This document shows positions 1-8,753 of a stretch of DNA of 64,000 nt, piece after piece. How positions within the stretch are numbered: position 1 is the first letter of the stretch; each line of letters starts with the position of its first letter. The notes under the pieces are model-generated. The model saw nothing but the letters and a program-made list of their open reading frames with translations, was not told where the DNA came from and did no database searches. The stretch comes from Bradyrhizobium sp. NP1 (GTDB lineage: Bacteria > Pseudomonadota > Alphaproteobacteria > Rhizobiales > Xanthobacteraceae). The DNA lies in contig NZ_CP127385.1 of NCBI RefSeq assembly GCF_030378205.1, positions 1,900,001 to 1,964,000 on the forward strand, read 5' to 3'. Both the position numbers and the translations under genes were made by a program.

Positions 1-53
1 GTCCGATCACGAAACGGCGCTTGAAACGTGGCTGGACAAAAGGGGGAAACACA

Positions 54-1421
54 ATGGCAACTGCCGCGACTGACGCGAACGTCACGGATTATACGACCAA
101 GCAGCGGTACTCGATCCTGATATCCGCGATGCTCGGCTACATCCTCGATTTCTATGACGTTCTGATCTTTCCCTTCCTGCTGCCGGCGATCCAGAAATCG
201 ATGTCGATCTCGCTGACGCAGGCCGGCACGCTGCAGGCGCTGACGCTGTTCGGCTCGGCGATCGGCGGCGCGCTGTTCGGCACCATCGGCGACCGTTTCG
301 GCCGCAAGACCTCGCTGCAGTTCACGATCGCGCTGTTCTCGATTGCGGCCGTCCTGTCGGCCTTTGCCTGGGACTTCTGGTCGCTCGCGGTGCTGCGCTT
401 CATCACCGGCATCGGGCTCGGCGGCGAATACGGTGCCGGCATGGTGCTGTTCAACGAGGCCTGGCCGAAGCGCAACCGTGGCCTCGGCACCTCGGTGCTG
501 CAGGGCTGTGCGGTGATCGCGTCGTCGGCCGCGTCGATCGTCGGCATCTGGCTGATCGCGACGTTCAGCGTCGAATGGAGCTGGCGCATCGGCCTTTTGA
601 CCGGCGGCACGCCGATCCTCCTGATCATCTTCATCCGCTTCTTCATGCCGGAATCGAAAATCTGGCAGCAATATAACGAGCTGCGCAAGTCCGGCGCCGT
701 CAAGGCGGTGGAGCAGTCGCAGACCACGCCGCTGGTCGACATTTTCCGCCACGGGCTGGCGCGGCAGACCATCACCGCGCTGATCTGGATGATGAGCTAC
801 ATGCTGTGCTACTACAGCATCCTCTCCTTCATCCCGTCGCTCTTGCTGCGCGACATGCAGACGCCGGGCGATGTGGTGCGCACCACCGCGATCCTGCTCT
901 CGGTCTGCAGCGGCATCGCCTATATCAGCAACGGCTTCTTCAACGACCGCGCCGGACGGCGGATGGGCGCGATCGTGCCCGCGATGTTCTGGATCGGCTC
1001 GCTGATCGGCATGGCGATCTGGGGTCACACGCTGTATGCCGGCTCGAAGCTGGAATGGCCGATGTTCTGGCTCTACATCATGTTTGGCATCGGCAACGTG
1101 TCGCTCGCGGTCAACGGCGTGTGGATCTCCGAGCTCTATCCGGTGGGCCTGCGCGCCACCGCGGTGTCGACCTTCTACATGGCCGGACGCGGGCTCGGCA
1201 GCATCGCGCCGATCGCGGTGCCGATCGCCGCGAGCCACCTGGAAGGCGGGCTCTTGTCGGGCATGATCGCGGTCGCGCTGCCTTGCGCCTTCGTGTTCGT
1301 GCTGGCTTCGCTGCTGCTACCGGAGACGCTCGGCCGCGATCTCTCGCTGCAGCAATTCGGCAAGGACCAGCAGCCGGGATTCGAGCCGTCGCTGATGGAG
1401 AGCGCCAAGCAGCCGGGCTGA
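54..1421 (+). CDS. MFS transporter, metabolite:H+ symporter type
   Basis: Inner-membrane carrier of the major facilitator superfamily, 455 aa, with about 12 hydrophobic segments. The loop between TM2 and TM3 carries the family signature GDRFGRK (residues 79-85), and TM1 carries LDFYD (31-35), as in sialate/aromatic-acid:H+ symporter-like carriers. The ATG at 54 is chosen because AGGGGGAAA lies just upstream; a longer frame from position 21 has no good ribosome binding site. It is convergent with the crotonase gene, and a strong hairpin lies between them. Substrate unknown; a carboxylate is likely from the family but not shown. Confidence 0.9.
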   Translation: MATAATDANVTDYTTKQRYSILISAMLGYILDFYDVLIFPFLLPAIQKSMSISLTQAGTLQALTLFGSAIGGALFGTIGDRFGRKTSLQFTIALFSIAAVLSAFAWDFWSLAVLRFITGIGLGGEYGAGMVLFNEAWPKRNRGLGTSVLQGCAVIASSAASIVGIWLIATFSVEWSWRIGLLTGGTPILLIIFIRFFMPESKIWQQYNELRKSGAVKAVEQSQTTPLVDIFRHGLARQTITALIWMMSYMLCYYSILSFIPSLLLRDMQTPGDVVRTTAILLSVCSGIAYISNGFFNDRAGRRMGAIVPAMFWIGSLIGMAIWGHTLYAGSKLEWPMFWLYIMFGIGNVSLAVNGVWISELYPVGLRATAVSTFYMAGRGLGSIAPIAVPIAASHLEGGLLSGMIAVALPCAFVFVLASLLLPETLGRDLSLQQFGKDQQPGFEPSLMESAKQPG

Positions 1422-1437
1422 TGCGGGGAAAGATGCC

Positions 1438-1470
1438 AGCCATGACGGCGGCTGACCGCCCGTCATGGCT
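1438..1470. terminator. Hairpin between convergent genes, probable bidirectional terminator
   Basis: A perfect 11-bp inverted repeat (AGCCATGACGG at 1438-1448 with CCGTCATGGCT at 1460-1470) sits in the 70-bp gap between two convergent genes. There is no long T tract, so termination is inferred from position and stem stability. Confidence 0.5.
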
Positions 1471-1491
1471 GCGCGGCTTCGGCGCTGCGAT

Positions 1492-2313
1492 TCAACCTGC
1501 CGCGGTGTGGCCGAAATCGCCATGGCGACCGGCGCCCGCGGCAAAGCGCGCCACGCCGGCGGCGCCTTCCGCGTTGAACGTTCCCGTGCAATTGTACCAT
1601 TCGCGTTCCAGCGCGGCGCCTTCGGGCAGGCCATATTGCAGATAGACCGAGCGGCGGTCGGCGCGCAGCGAGCTTTGAGGAAACTGCGCGATCTGCCGCG
1701 CCATCTGTTCGGCGGCGGCACGCGCCTGTCCGTTCGCGACGACCTTCTCGCAGAGCCCGATGCGCAGGCATTCCTCGGCCTCGACCTTGCGGCCGGTCAT
1801 GATCAGCTCGAGCGCGCGGCCTTCGCCGACGAGCCGCGGCAGCCGCACGGTGCCGCCATCGGTCAACGGTACGCCCCAGCGGCGGTTGTAGACGCCGATA
1901 TAGGCGCTCTCCGCCATCACGCGGCAGTCCGCCCACAGCGCAAGCTCGAGGCCGCCGGCGACCGCCGGGCCTTCGATCGCCGCGATCACGGGCTTGCCGA
2001 GCTTCAGCCGCGTCGGGCCCATCGGTCCGCGCGGCAAGGGCATGCCGAAGCCCGAGAACTCCAGCGATTTGTGCGTGGCCCGGTTCTCGGCGGTGGCGAT
2101 GCCGCGTTTCGCGAGGCTCTTCAGGTCGGCGCCGGCGCAGAACGCCTCGCCCTCGCCGCAGAACACCGCGACATCGACCGCATCGTCCCGGTCGAAGTTC
2201 AGGAAAGCCTCGTACAGCGCCTCGGCATGATCGGGGTCGACCGCGTTGCGCGCTTCGGGGCGCGACAGGATCACGGTCGCGACGCGCTCCTTCTTCTCGA
2301 TACGGACGGGCAT
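1492..2313 (-). CDS. Crotonase (enoyl-CoA hydratase/isomerase) family protein
   Basis: 273 aa, full length for the crotonase superfamily, which acts on acyl-CoA thioesters in the cytoplasm. The oxyanion-hole segment AFCAGADL (57-64) and the GGLELA helix start (120-125) are present. Glu123 aligns with the first catalytic Glu of enoyl-CoA hydratase. The position of the second catalytic Glu reads WGVPLTDGG (146-154), with Leu in place of Glu, so a classical hydratase reaction is doubtful. It lies 14 bp downstream of the DsbA/HCCA-isomerase-like gene and probably shares its transcript. Confidence 0.88.
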   Translation of the reverse strand: MPVRIEKKERVATVILSRPEARNAVDPDHAEALYEAFLNFDRDDAVDVAVFCGEGEAFCAGADLKSLAKRGIATAENRATHKSLEFSGFGMPLPRGPMGPTRLKLGKPVIAAIEGPAVAGGLELALWADCRVMAESAYIGVYNRRWGVPLTDGGTVRLPRLVGEGRALELIMTGRKVEAEECLRIGLCEKVVANGQARAAAEQMARQIAQFPQSSLRADRRSVYLQYGLPEGAALEREWYNCTGTFNAEGAAGVARFAAGAGRHGDFGHTAAG

Positions 2314-2327
2314 GGAATGTGTCTCCT

Positions 2328-2978
2328 TCAGGGTGATTTGGCGTGAGTTGCTTGCAGTGCGCTCGCATGGGCCAGCGCATCGTCGAGCCGGTCGTCGCCC
2401 CAGAACATCTCGCCGGCGACGAAGAAGGTGGGGGCGCCGAAGATGCCGCGCTCACGCGCTGCCTCGGTCTGCGCGCGCAAGCGCGCCTTGATCGGCTCGG
2501 ATTGCGCCTGCGCGACGATGTCGTCTCCGGGAAGCCCGAGCGCATCGAGGATCTTCGTCATCGGCGCCGCGTCGTTGATGTCCTGGTCGAGGACAAAATT
2601 GAGCTTCATCACCTCGCGGCAGAACGCGCCGGTCCAGGAAGCGCCATTGCCGACCAGCACGATGCGCAGCGGCAGCACGCCGAGCCGCGGAAACACCGTC
2701 GGCGGCGCCCATGGCGGCAGGCCGTATTTGCGGCATTGCCGCGCCATGTCCTTCTGCACATAGGCGAGCTTCTCCTTCTGAAGCAGGAACGGCGCGTTGG
2801 CGAAGCCGAGCGCGCGGAAGATCGCACCCAGCAGCATCGGTTGCCACGCGACGCGCACGCTGGCCAGTGCGGCCGCCTGCTCGATCCGCATCACGCTGAG
2901 ATAGCTGTAGTTGCTTCCGAACTCGAACCAGATTTCGATCTCGGTGCCGGGCGCGGCGGCTTTGTCTGGCTGGGACAT
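2328..2978 (-). CDS. DsbA-family / 2-hydroxychromene-2-carboxylate isomerase-like protein
   Basis: 216 aa, thioredoxin-like DsbA fold of the kappa-GST/HCCA isomerase group. The N-terminus has FEFGSNYSYLS (18-28), where Ser22 matches the active Ser of HCCA isomerases; there is no CXXC. The C-terminus has the typical GIFGAPTFFV and FWGDDRL segments. Known relatives isomerise aromatic-catabolic intermediates or conjugate glutathione. The reading frame extends far upstream, but ATG at 2978 preceded by AAGGAG fits the family N-terminus. First gene of a two-gene unit with the crotonase. Confidence 0.85.
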   Translation of the reverse strand: MSQPDKAAAPGTEIEIWFEFGSNYSYLSVMRIEQAAALASVRVAWQPMLLGAIFRALGFANAPFLLQKEKLAYVQKDMARQCRKYGLPPWAPPTVFPRLGVLPLRIVLVGNGASWTGAFCREVMKLNFVLDQDINDAAPMTKILDALGLPGDDIVAQAQSEPIKARLRAQTEAARERGIFGAPTFFVAGEMFWGDDRLDDALAHASALQATHAKSP

Positions 2979-3218
2979 GGTTCCGGTCTCCTTGCCGCGC
3001 GCATCGTGGCCGTAACCCGCGCGGCGTCGGCGATGCTTCGAGCGATAGAGGCAGCGCCGCACCGCGGCAATGCACCAGGCGGTATAGCGCGGGGCAGCCT
3101 GTCCGGTGTGAGCGGAATTCATCAGCGGGCGTAATTTTTTGCGCTTGTTGCGCCGCCATGGCTGAGATCGACTTTCGCCGGCAAGACAATGGCTTGTTGC
3201 CGGATAAGGAGGCTCGAG

Positions 3219-3908
3219 GTGAACAAGGTTGAGGACAGGGCTCCGACACGGCGCCGGATCCTGGATGCGGCGGTGCTGCTGTTCGATACGGAGGGCGTGC
3301 GCGGCGCGACGGTGGATCGGATCGCGGCAACCGCAGGGATCACCAAGCGCACCCTCTATTATCACTTCCGCAGCAAGGATGACCTGATCGCCGCGGCGCT
3401 GGAGGACCGCGAATCCTTGCGCGACGGCGTGTTCGACACGATCCTCGACAGGGTCGAGCTCGACGCGGCCCAGTTCGTCGCGGCGGCTTTCGAGGAGATC
3501 GCGGCGCGCGCCCGCGACATCCGCTGGAAGGGCTGCGCCTTCACGCGCGCGGCGGCGGAGCTGGCGGGCCTGCCCGGGCATCCCGGCGTGGCAGCCGCGC
3601 GCCGCTACAAGAAGGAGATCGAGCGCGGCCTGTTCGAGCGGCTGACGCGGGATGGTATGAAGCAGGCGGATACGCTGGCGCGGCGCCTGGTGATCCTGCT
3701 GGAAGGCGCGATCATGCACGGCATCGTCCATCACGAGCCGGACTATGCGCTCGAAGCGGGCCGGGCGGCGCAGGAGCTGATCGAGCGCGCGCAGGTCGGG
3801 TCGATCGCGCTGACGACGTTGCTTGCACCCGCGCTGGCTCAACCGGCGCGGCGCCGCCTTTGCCCGTTGTCGGACGAGAAGGATGCGACCTGCACGCTGC
3901 GGCGCTAG
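3219..3908 (+). CDS. TetR-family transcriptional regulator
   Basis: 229 aa. The N-terminal helix-turn-helix of TetR type lies at about residues 13-59 (TVDRIAATAGITKRTLYYHF at 31-50), followed by an all-helical ligand domain. GTG at 3219 is preferred because AAGGAG ends 7 nt upstream; the ATG at 3189 lacks a site. It is divergent from the DsbA-like/crotonase pair, with about 240 bp between, so that pair is the likely target. Ligand unknown. Confidence 0.88.
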   Translation: MNKVEDRAPTRRRILDAAVLLFDTEGVRGATVDRIAATAGITKRTLYYHFRSKDDLIAAALEDRESLRDGVFDTILDRVELDAAQFVAAAFEEIAARARDIRWKGCAFTRAAAELAGLPGHPGVAAARRYKKEIERGLFERLTRDGMKQADTLARRLVILLEGAIMHGIVHHEPDYALEAGRAAQELIERAQVGSIALTTLLAPALAQPARRRLCPLSDEKDATCTLRR

Positions 3909-3914
3909 GCGCGC

Positions 3915-4985
3915 TTAGCCGCCGAGCAGCTTGCGCGCGCCGTCCCAGAGGCTGGTGAGCAGCTCGCCCGCCGGCATCGCTTTCGCAAGCCCTGCGGATT
4001 GTCCGGCCCACGCCTGCATGCATTCGATATTGCCGGCCTTGGCCGCCTCGTTGCGCATCGCGGCGGTGAGGCCGCGCTGCACCGGATAGGGGGCGGGCTC
4101 CGGTGCGGACGCCGCCGTTGCGGCCTTCACGTAATCGGTGGCGAGGCTGCGTCCCGCCCGCCCGGAGAACGCGCGGCTCACCATCGTGTCCTCCGGCGCG
4201 GCGCGGCCGAGCGCGTCCGCCCACGCCGGATGAATCTTCGCCTCGGGGCAGCGCAGGAAACCGGTTCCGATCTGCGCGGCGCTCGCCCCCATGATCAGGG
4301 CGGCGGCAACCCCGCGAGCGTCCGCAATGCCGCCGGTCGCAACCACAGGCACTTTCACCGCGTCGACCACCGCCGGCAGCAGCGCGAACAGCCCGACCTG
4401 CTTTGCGATCGCGTCATCTGCGGCAAAGCTGCCGCGATGTCCGCCGGCCTCGCTGCCTTGCGCCACGATCACGTCGGCGCCCGCGGCCTCCGCCTGCCTT
4501 GCTTCTGCGACGGTCGAGATGTTGGCAAACCAGATGATGCCGCGCTTCTTCATCTCCTTGACGAAGACCGGCGGATAAAGACCCATCACGGAGGAGAGGA
4601 TCGGCGGACCCGCCTCCAGCATCGCCGCCAACTGCGCGTCGAAATCGGGCGGCGCCGCATCGCCGGCTTCCTTCGCCACCGCGGGCCCCCACTGGCCGAG
4701 GAATGTGCACAGCTCGGCCTCGCGCGCCGCGTGGCGCAGCGGCGGCGGATCGGGAATCCAGACATTGAGCTGGAATGCGCCGTTGCTATTGGCGCGAACC
4801 TCGCGCGACCAGCCGAGGATCTCGTCGGGCTTCATCAGCAGGACGCCGCAGGAGCCGAGCCCGCCGGCATTGGCGACCGCAATCGAGAGCGAGGCCGCCG
4901 ACGCGCCCGCCATCGGCGCCAGCAGGATCGGGGTACGGATACCAAGGCGCTTGCAGAACTCCTCGGCGCGTCTCACGGGATGCAT
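3915..4985 (-). CDS. Nitronate monooxygenase / NPD-type FMN enzyme
   Basis: 356 aa TIM-barrel FMN protein of the 2-nitropropane dioxygenase family, which oxidises alkyl nitronates such as propionate-3-nitronate. Visible motifs are APMAGASAASL near residue 23, AQGSEAGGHRG (175-185) with the conserved His, and the FMN-phosphate segments ATGGI (216-220) and MGASAAQIGT (232-241). Its stop lies 6 bp from the TetR stop (convergent). Members of this family are often over-annotated, so the substrate is uncertain. Confidence 0.85.
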   Translation of the reverse strand: MHPVRRAEEFCKRLGIRTPILLAPMAGASAASLSIAVANAGGLGSCGVLLMKPDEILGWSREVRANSNGAFQLNVWIPDPPPLRHAAREAELCTFLGQWGPAVAKEAGDAAPPDFDAQLAAMLEAGPPILSSVMGLYPPVFVKEMKKRGIIWFANISTVAEARQAEAAGADVIVAQGSEAGGHRGSFAADDAIAKQVGLFALLPAVVDAVKVPVVATGGIADARGVAAALIMGASAAQIGTGFLRCPEAKIHPAWADALGRAAPEDTMVSRAFSGRAGRSLATDYVKAATAASAPEPAPYPVQRGLTAAMRNEAAKAGNIECMQAWAGQSAGLAKAMPAGELLTSLWDGARKLLGG

Positions 4986-5119
4986 GACTTAACTCCTCAG
5001 CGAATCCGGATGTTATTGTGCCCGGCTGCATCTGCAAGTGATCAGTTCTGATCGGAGCTATCGCTTGAGCAGATGGCATCGCCGCGATCCGCGCCGGAAC
5101 GCGATGAAAGCCTGGCGGC

Positions 5120-6124
5120 CTACCGATCGCGCCGCCGCGACGGTTTGGCCGATCCTGTCTTGGCGCGCAGGCCGGCGGTTTCCTCGATCAGCCAGGCCTT
5201 GAGCGCTTCGACGGGCGCGCGATGGCCACTGTTTTCGGATTGCACGATCCAGTAGCCGTCGTCGAGCGAAACGCGGCGATCGGCCACTTCCACGATCGCG
5301 TCGCACGCCAGAAGCGCGAGCGGAAGCCGCGCGATCGCGACGCCAAGCCCGGCCGCCGCGGCCCTGACCGCCATCTCCGCGGTGTCGAAGGTCAGGTGCC
5401 GGCCGATCGTGATCGGCCGTTTGGCATGCGCGTTCCAGTTGCTCCAGTCGGACGGGAAGTTCGATGTGTGGATGAAGGAGACGTCCTGCCACTCGATCGC
5501 GCCGCGCGCCGACGCGACGCGGGCGAGATAGGCGGGGGAAGCAACCGGCACCAGGGTTTCCGTAAACAGCAGGGTCGATTGGGTGCGGGGCCAGTCGCCC
5601 CAACCGTGGCGGATCGCGAGGTCAACGCCATCCATGGTGAAGGATGCTGGCTCGAACGACGTGTCGACCGCAAGCTCGAGTTGCGGGAAGCGCGCATGGA
5701 AGCGGTGCAGGCGCGGCAGCAGGAAGCCGCTCGCGAAGCTCGGCGCTGCGCTGATGTGCAGGCGGGCGGTGCGCTGCACGTAGGGGATGCGCGATAGCCC
5801 GGCGGAGATCAGGGAAAGCGCTTCCGAGACATAAGGCAGATAGTCGCTGCCGGCCGCGGTCAGGCTGACGCCGCGCGCGCCGCGAACGAACAGCGGCACG
5901 CCGACGGATTTTTCCAGCGCGTCGATCGCGTGGCTGATGGCGCTGCCGGTCAATCCGAGCTCGGCCGCGGCCTGGCGGAAGCTGCGGTGTCGGGCGGCGG
6001 CCTCGAAGATGCGCAGCGACGGCAGCGGCGGCATCTTGGCCGCGGAAACTTGCGAGGCGCGTCGTCCCGGCTTGCGGCCTTTGCCGCGCGCGCGCCCGGC
6101 GGTCGGTAGAGGCTGGCGGCTCAT
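5120..6124 (-). CDS. LysR-type regulator, GcvA-like (second of tandem pair)
   Basis: 334 aa. LysR helix-turn-helix after a basic, low-complexity N-terminal extension of about 30 residues; the segment LRIFEAAARHRSFRQAAAEL is typical of the GcvA branch. An effector-binding domain follows. The ATG overlaps the stop of the upstream LysR gene by 4 bp (ATGA), implying translational coupling. The target is not evident; the nearest divergent gene is not close. A later Met (about residue 31) could be the true start, since the family usually starts there. Confidence 0.87.
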   Translation of the reverse strand: MSRQPLPTAGRARGKGRKPGRRASQVSAAKMPPLPSLRIFEAAARHRSFRQAAAELGLTGSAISHAIDALEKSVGVPLFVRGARGVSLTAAGSDYLPYVSEALSLISAGLSRIPYVQRTARLHISAAPSFASGFLLPRLHRFHARFPQLELAVDTSFEPASFTMDGVDLAIRHGWGDWPRTQSTLLFTETLVPVASPAYLARVASARGAIEWQDVSFIHTSNFPSDWSNWNAHAKRPITIGRHLTFDTAEMAVRAAAAGLGVAIARLPLALLACDAIVEVADRRVSLDDGYWIVQSENSGHRAPVEALKAWLIEETAGLRAKTGSAKPSRRRDR

Positions 6125-7068
6125 CGCGCGGCCTCGCGCCCTCGGCGGTGGCTGACCGGCGGCGGCGTGGACGGCTCTTGACCATTATCCGCCTGGCGTG
6201 CCTGTGCCGCGATCCAGTCGCGGAACCGTCGCACCGCCGTGCTGCCCTCGTTTCGTTTCGGGCAAAGCAGCCAGTAGCCGGTTTCGCTGCGCACGGGGGC
6301 CGCGCAGACTTCGACCAGCCGGCCGGCGCGAAGCTCCGGCTCGACCAGCGGCTTGCGCCCGAGCGCGATGCCGAGGCCCTGGCATGCCGCTTCGAACGCC
6401 ATCTCCAGCGTGTCGAATTTGAGACCCTTGGTTGCGTCGATCGCGGGCCGTCCCGTGATGCGGGCCCAGGCGTCCCAGTCGACGCTCGCACTGTTGACAT
6501 GGATCAGCGGCGCGTCGTCGATCCGGTCGGGCGCGCTCAAGCGCCTGGCGAGACGCGGCGCACACACCGGCACGAGCTGCTCTTCCATCAAGAGTTCGGC
6601 CGCAAGATCGGGCCAGTCGCCGCGGCCGAGCCGGATCGCGATATCGGCCTGTCCGCTCGCCAGGTCCGACTGACCGCGCGCGGTATCGAGCATCACCTTG
6701 ATATCGGGGTGGCGGTCGCGGAAGTCCTGCAGCCGCGGCAACAGCCAGCGCGCGGCGAAGGTCGGTGCGGCGCTGATCGCAAGCTCATGCTTCTTGCGGT
6801 GGCCGCCGAGCTCCTCGCTTCCTTTCGAGAGCAGGTCGAGCGCCTGGCACACGATCGGATAGTAGCGTTGTCCGGCGCGCGAGAGCGCGAGCCCCTTCGG
6901 CGTGCGGCGGAACAGGGTCGTGCCGAGCCATTGTTCGAGGCCAAGCACGCCGTGGCCGACGGCGCTCGGTGTCAGGCCGAGCTCGTCCGCCGCGCTCCTG
7001 AAGCTGTGCAGGCGCGCGGCGGCTTCGAACAGCCGCAGGGCATTCAGCGGTGGCAGGCGGTACTTCAT
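6121..7068 (-). CDS. LysR-type regulator, GcvA-like (first of tandem pair)
   Basis: 315 aa, GcvA-branch LysR protein starting MKYRLPPLNALRLFEAAA, with the HTH at about residues 20-45 and a periplasmic-binding-like effector domain. It is clearly paralogous to the next gene downstream in length, motif order and the phrase FEAAAR-x-xSFR. Two LysR genes joined by an ATGA overlap are unusual. The preceding small ORF also ends with a 4-bp overlap on this start. Confidence 0.88.
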   Translation of the reverse strand: MKYRLPPLNALRLFEAAARLHSFRSAADELGLTPSAVGHGVLGLEQWLGTTLFRRTPKGLALSRAGQRYYPIVCQALDLLSKGSEELGGHRKKHELAISAAPTFAARWLLPRLQDFRDRHPDIKVMLDTARGQSDLASGQADIAIRLGRGDWPDLAAELLMEEQLVPVCAPRLARRLSAPDRIDDAPLIHVNSASVDWDAWARITGRPAIDATKGLKFDTLEMAFEAACQGLGIALGRKPLVEPELRAGRLVEVCAAPVRSETGYWLLCPKRNEGSTAVRRFRDWIAAQARQADNGQEPSTPPPVSHRRGREAAR

Positions 7069-7328
7069 GGCGCTGCCATCAGTGTAGCGCGCAGGTTGCC
7101 GGCGGCCAAGCCGCGTGCCAGCGCCCGTGCGACATGATTGATCCGCTGCTCGTGGAACCGATCAGGCGCCAGGAGAGCGGACGCGCGATACAGCGTCCCC
7201 AAGGCGAAGCCATCGCGCGCCGCATTTGTTTCGCGAACGTCGGGGTAGCTGGCGTCGAACGCGGCTATGAGGAGGGTCAGCCAACCGATGATGAACGCGA
7301 CGTGCTTTCCGCTCGCTTCAGTCCACAA
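7065..7328 (-). CDS. Hypothetical small protein, possible
   Basis: 87 aa from a TTG start. The only recognisable element is a hydrophobic stretch at about residues 10-25. Third codon positions are mostly G/C, as in neighbouring genes, and both ends overlap neighbouring frames by a few bases (11 bp upstream, 4 bp downstream), which fits a compact operon. No family recognised. It could be a chance frame; the start codon is weak. Confidence 0.35.
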   Translation of the reverse strand: MWTEASGKHVAFIIGWLTLLIAAFDASYPDVRETNAARDGFALGTLYRASALLAPDRFHEQRINHVARALARGLAAGNLRATLMAAP

Positions 7329-7536
7329 CGTGCTTCATGGCTTGCCCGGCCATCCAGCTGAGGCTGGTCACGATCATGCACAGGAGGACAGCCAAGACGC
7401 AATCGGTCAGGTTTGCCAGGCGTCCAAAACAGGCGACGGTGACGAATGCGGCCGGAAATCCAAGCCGCAAAATGACTGAGGTTGCGCTGACCGTTTGATA
7501 AAGAGCCCGCCTTGCGGGTTGCAAAGATATTTTCAT
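7318..7536 (-). CDS. Hypothetical small membrane protein, possible
   Basis: 72 aa from ATG at 7536, which has GAAGG 7 nt upstream. Two hydrophobic segments (about residues 17-36 and 41-63) separated by a short loop suggest a two-span membrane protein. No family recognised. It overlaps the next small ORF by 11 bp and would lead the small operon ending in two LysR genes. Confidence 0.4.
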   Translation of the reverse strand: MKISLQPARRALYQTVSATSVILRLGFPAAFVTVACFGRLANLTDCVLAVLLCMIVTSLSWMAGQAMKHVVD

Positions 7537-7843
7537 CGAACGACCTTCAAAAAAGGCACGGAAAAAAGATGCGGCAGGTGCAATGAAAAGGACTTCATCG
7601 GCGTCCAAAAATCTCGCCGAACGGCCTGACGTGGTTCGCAAAAAATCCCGGCGAACGATGCGGATGATAGGTTCGATTCGGGAAAGGCAAAACTAACGTG
7701 CGGGTGCGTCGCGTGTTCGGCTCAATCAGTGGGGCGCACGTGATCCGCTCGCATCCGTAATTCTACGGTTTCTCAGGACGCGAGGTGAGCATGACGGCGG
7801 CTGTTGCGGAACAGCAGCCGGGCAAAGGCGCTGCGGCCAGGCC

Positions 7844-8548
7844 CTAGACCTCCCCCGCCGCCGCGATGTCCTTGAGATGCTGGCGGAAGCCGTAGGCCGG
7901 ATCGCTGACGCGCCGCGCGAGATAGTCGGCGAAGCGGGTCTGGCTGCGATAGGCCTTGCCCTCCCGCATGGCCTTGAGCTGTCGCGCCTCGGTCTCGCGA
8001 TAGGCATTCGCAGCGCTCACGATCTCGGCGAGGTTCTGCCGCGGCAGGAAGATGACACCGTTATCGTCGGCGACCACGAAATCGTCGGCCGTGATCATGT
8101 GCTGGCCGAAGCTGGCGCGGCCGAAGGTGTCGGGCGCGCGGGCGTGCAGGCGCTGCGGCCCCGTCGGCAGCGCGCCCATGCTGAACACCGGAAAGCCGAT
8201 CCCGGACAATTCGCTGTCGTCACGATGCAGGCCCCAGATCACGAAGCCGCCGAGGCCTGCGGCCTTGCCTTCGAGCAGGATGATGTCGCCGATGCAGGCT
8301 TCGTCGGTGCGCCCGCCATTGTCGATGACCAGCACCTCGCCGGGCTGCACCTTCTCGAACACTTCCAGGAACACGTCGATGCTGCCGACATGGCGCACCG
8401 GCCGCGCCACGCCGCTGCACCGCATGCCGCGCACGAGCGGCCGCACGCCGGCCGGCGCGACACGGATTGGAACGCCAAGGCGAAGGCAGCCGTCGGCAAG
8501 ATGCGGGGTCGTCAGCCCAGCGAGCTGCGCGGCAAGGGCTTCGGTCAA
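7844..8548 (-). CDS. RraA-family protein (HMG/CHA aldolase-like)
   Basis: 234 aa of the RraA/dimethylmenaquinone-methyltransferase-named family. True members are either RNase E inhibitors or class II pyruvate aldolases (HMG/CHA aldolase). The segment GGFVIWGLHRD holds the Arg-Asp pair expected for the aldolase branch, and VADDNGVIFLP is the usual C-terminal family block. The frame is open far upstream, but TTG at 8548, 6 nt after GGAGAGGAG, gives an N-terminus (TEALAAQLAGLTTPHLADG) that matches the family start. Isolated gene, divergent from the CNNM-like gene. An aldolase role in aromatic catabolism is possible but unproven. Confidence 0.82.
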   Translation of the reverse strand: MTEALAAQLAGLTTPHLADGCLRLGVPIRVAPAGVRPLVRGMRCSGVARPVRHVGSIDVFLEVFEKVQPGEVLVIDNGGRTDEACIGDIILLEGKAAGLGGFVIWGLHRDDSELSGIGFPVFSMGALPTGPQRLHARAPDTFGRASFGQHMITADDFVVADDNGVIFLPRQNLAEIVSAANAYRETEARQLKAMREGKAYRSQTRFADYLARRVSDPAYGFRQHLKDIAAAGEV

Positions 8549-8753
8549 GGCCGTCTCCTCTCCATTCAATCGGCGCGCACGATAGGGGAGAGGCCGGGCG
8601 AGACCATTCACCGCGCGGTATACAATGTCCTCGCAATGCGACAATTTCTCGCGCTCGACCATCTCGATAATGGCGTAGCCAGAACCATCTTGGGTGGTCG
8701 TTCGTTTGACCAAGCGGCCCTTCGGCATCCGCCGAAACGCGAAAGAGGAGAAT

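Noticed and set aside
806..1645. 279-aa frame on the plus strand inside the first MFS gene
   Set aside because: Arg/Ala-rich shadow translation of the carrier gene in another frame; no ribosome binding site or family pattern.
2328..3842. 504-aa reading frame suggesting a long DsbA-fusion protein
   Set aside because: Only the last 216 residues match a family. The upstream part lies antisense to the TetR gene and has low-complexity composition; ATG at 2978 has a good ribosome binding site.
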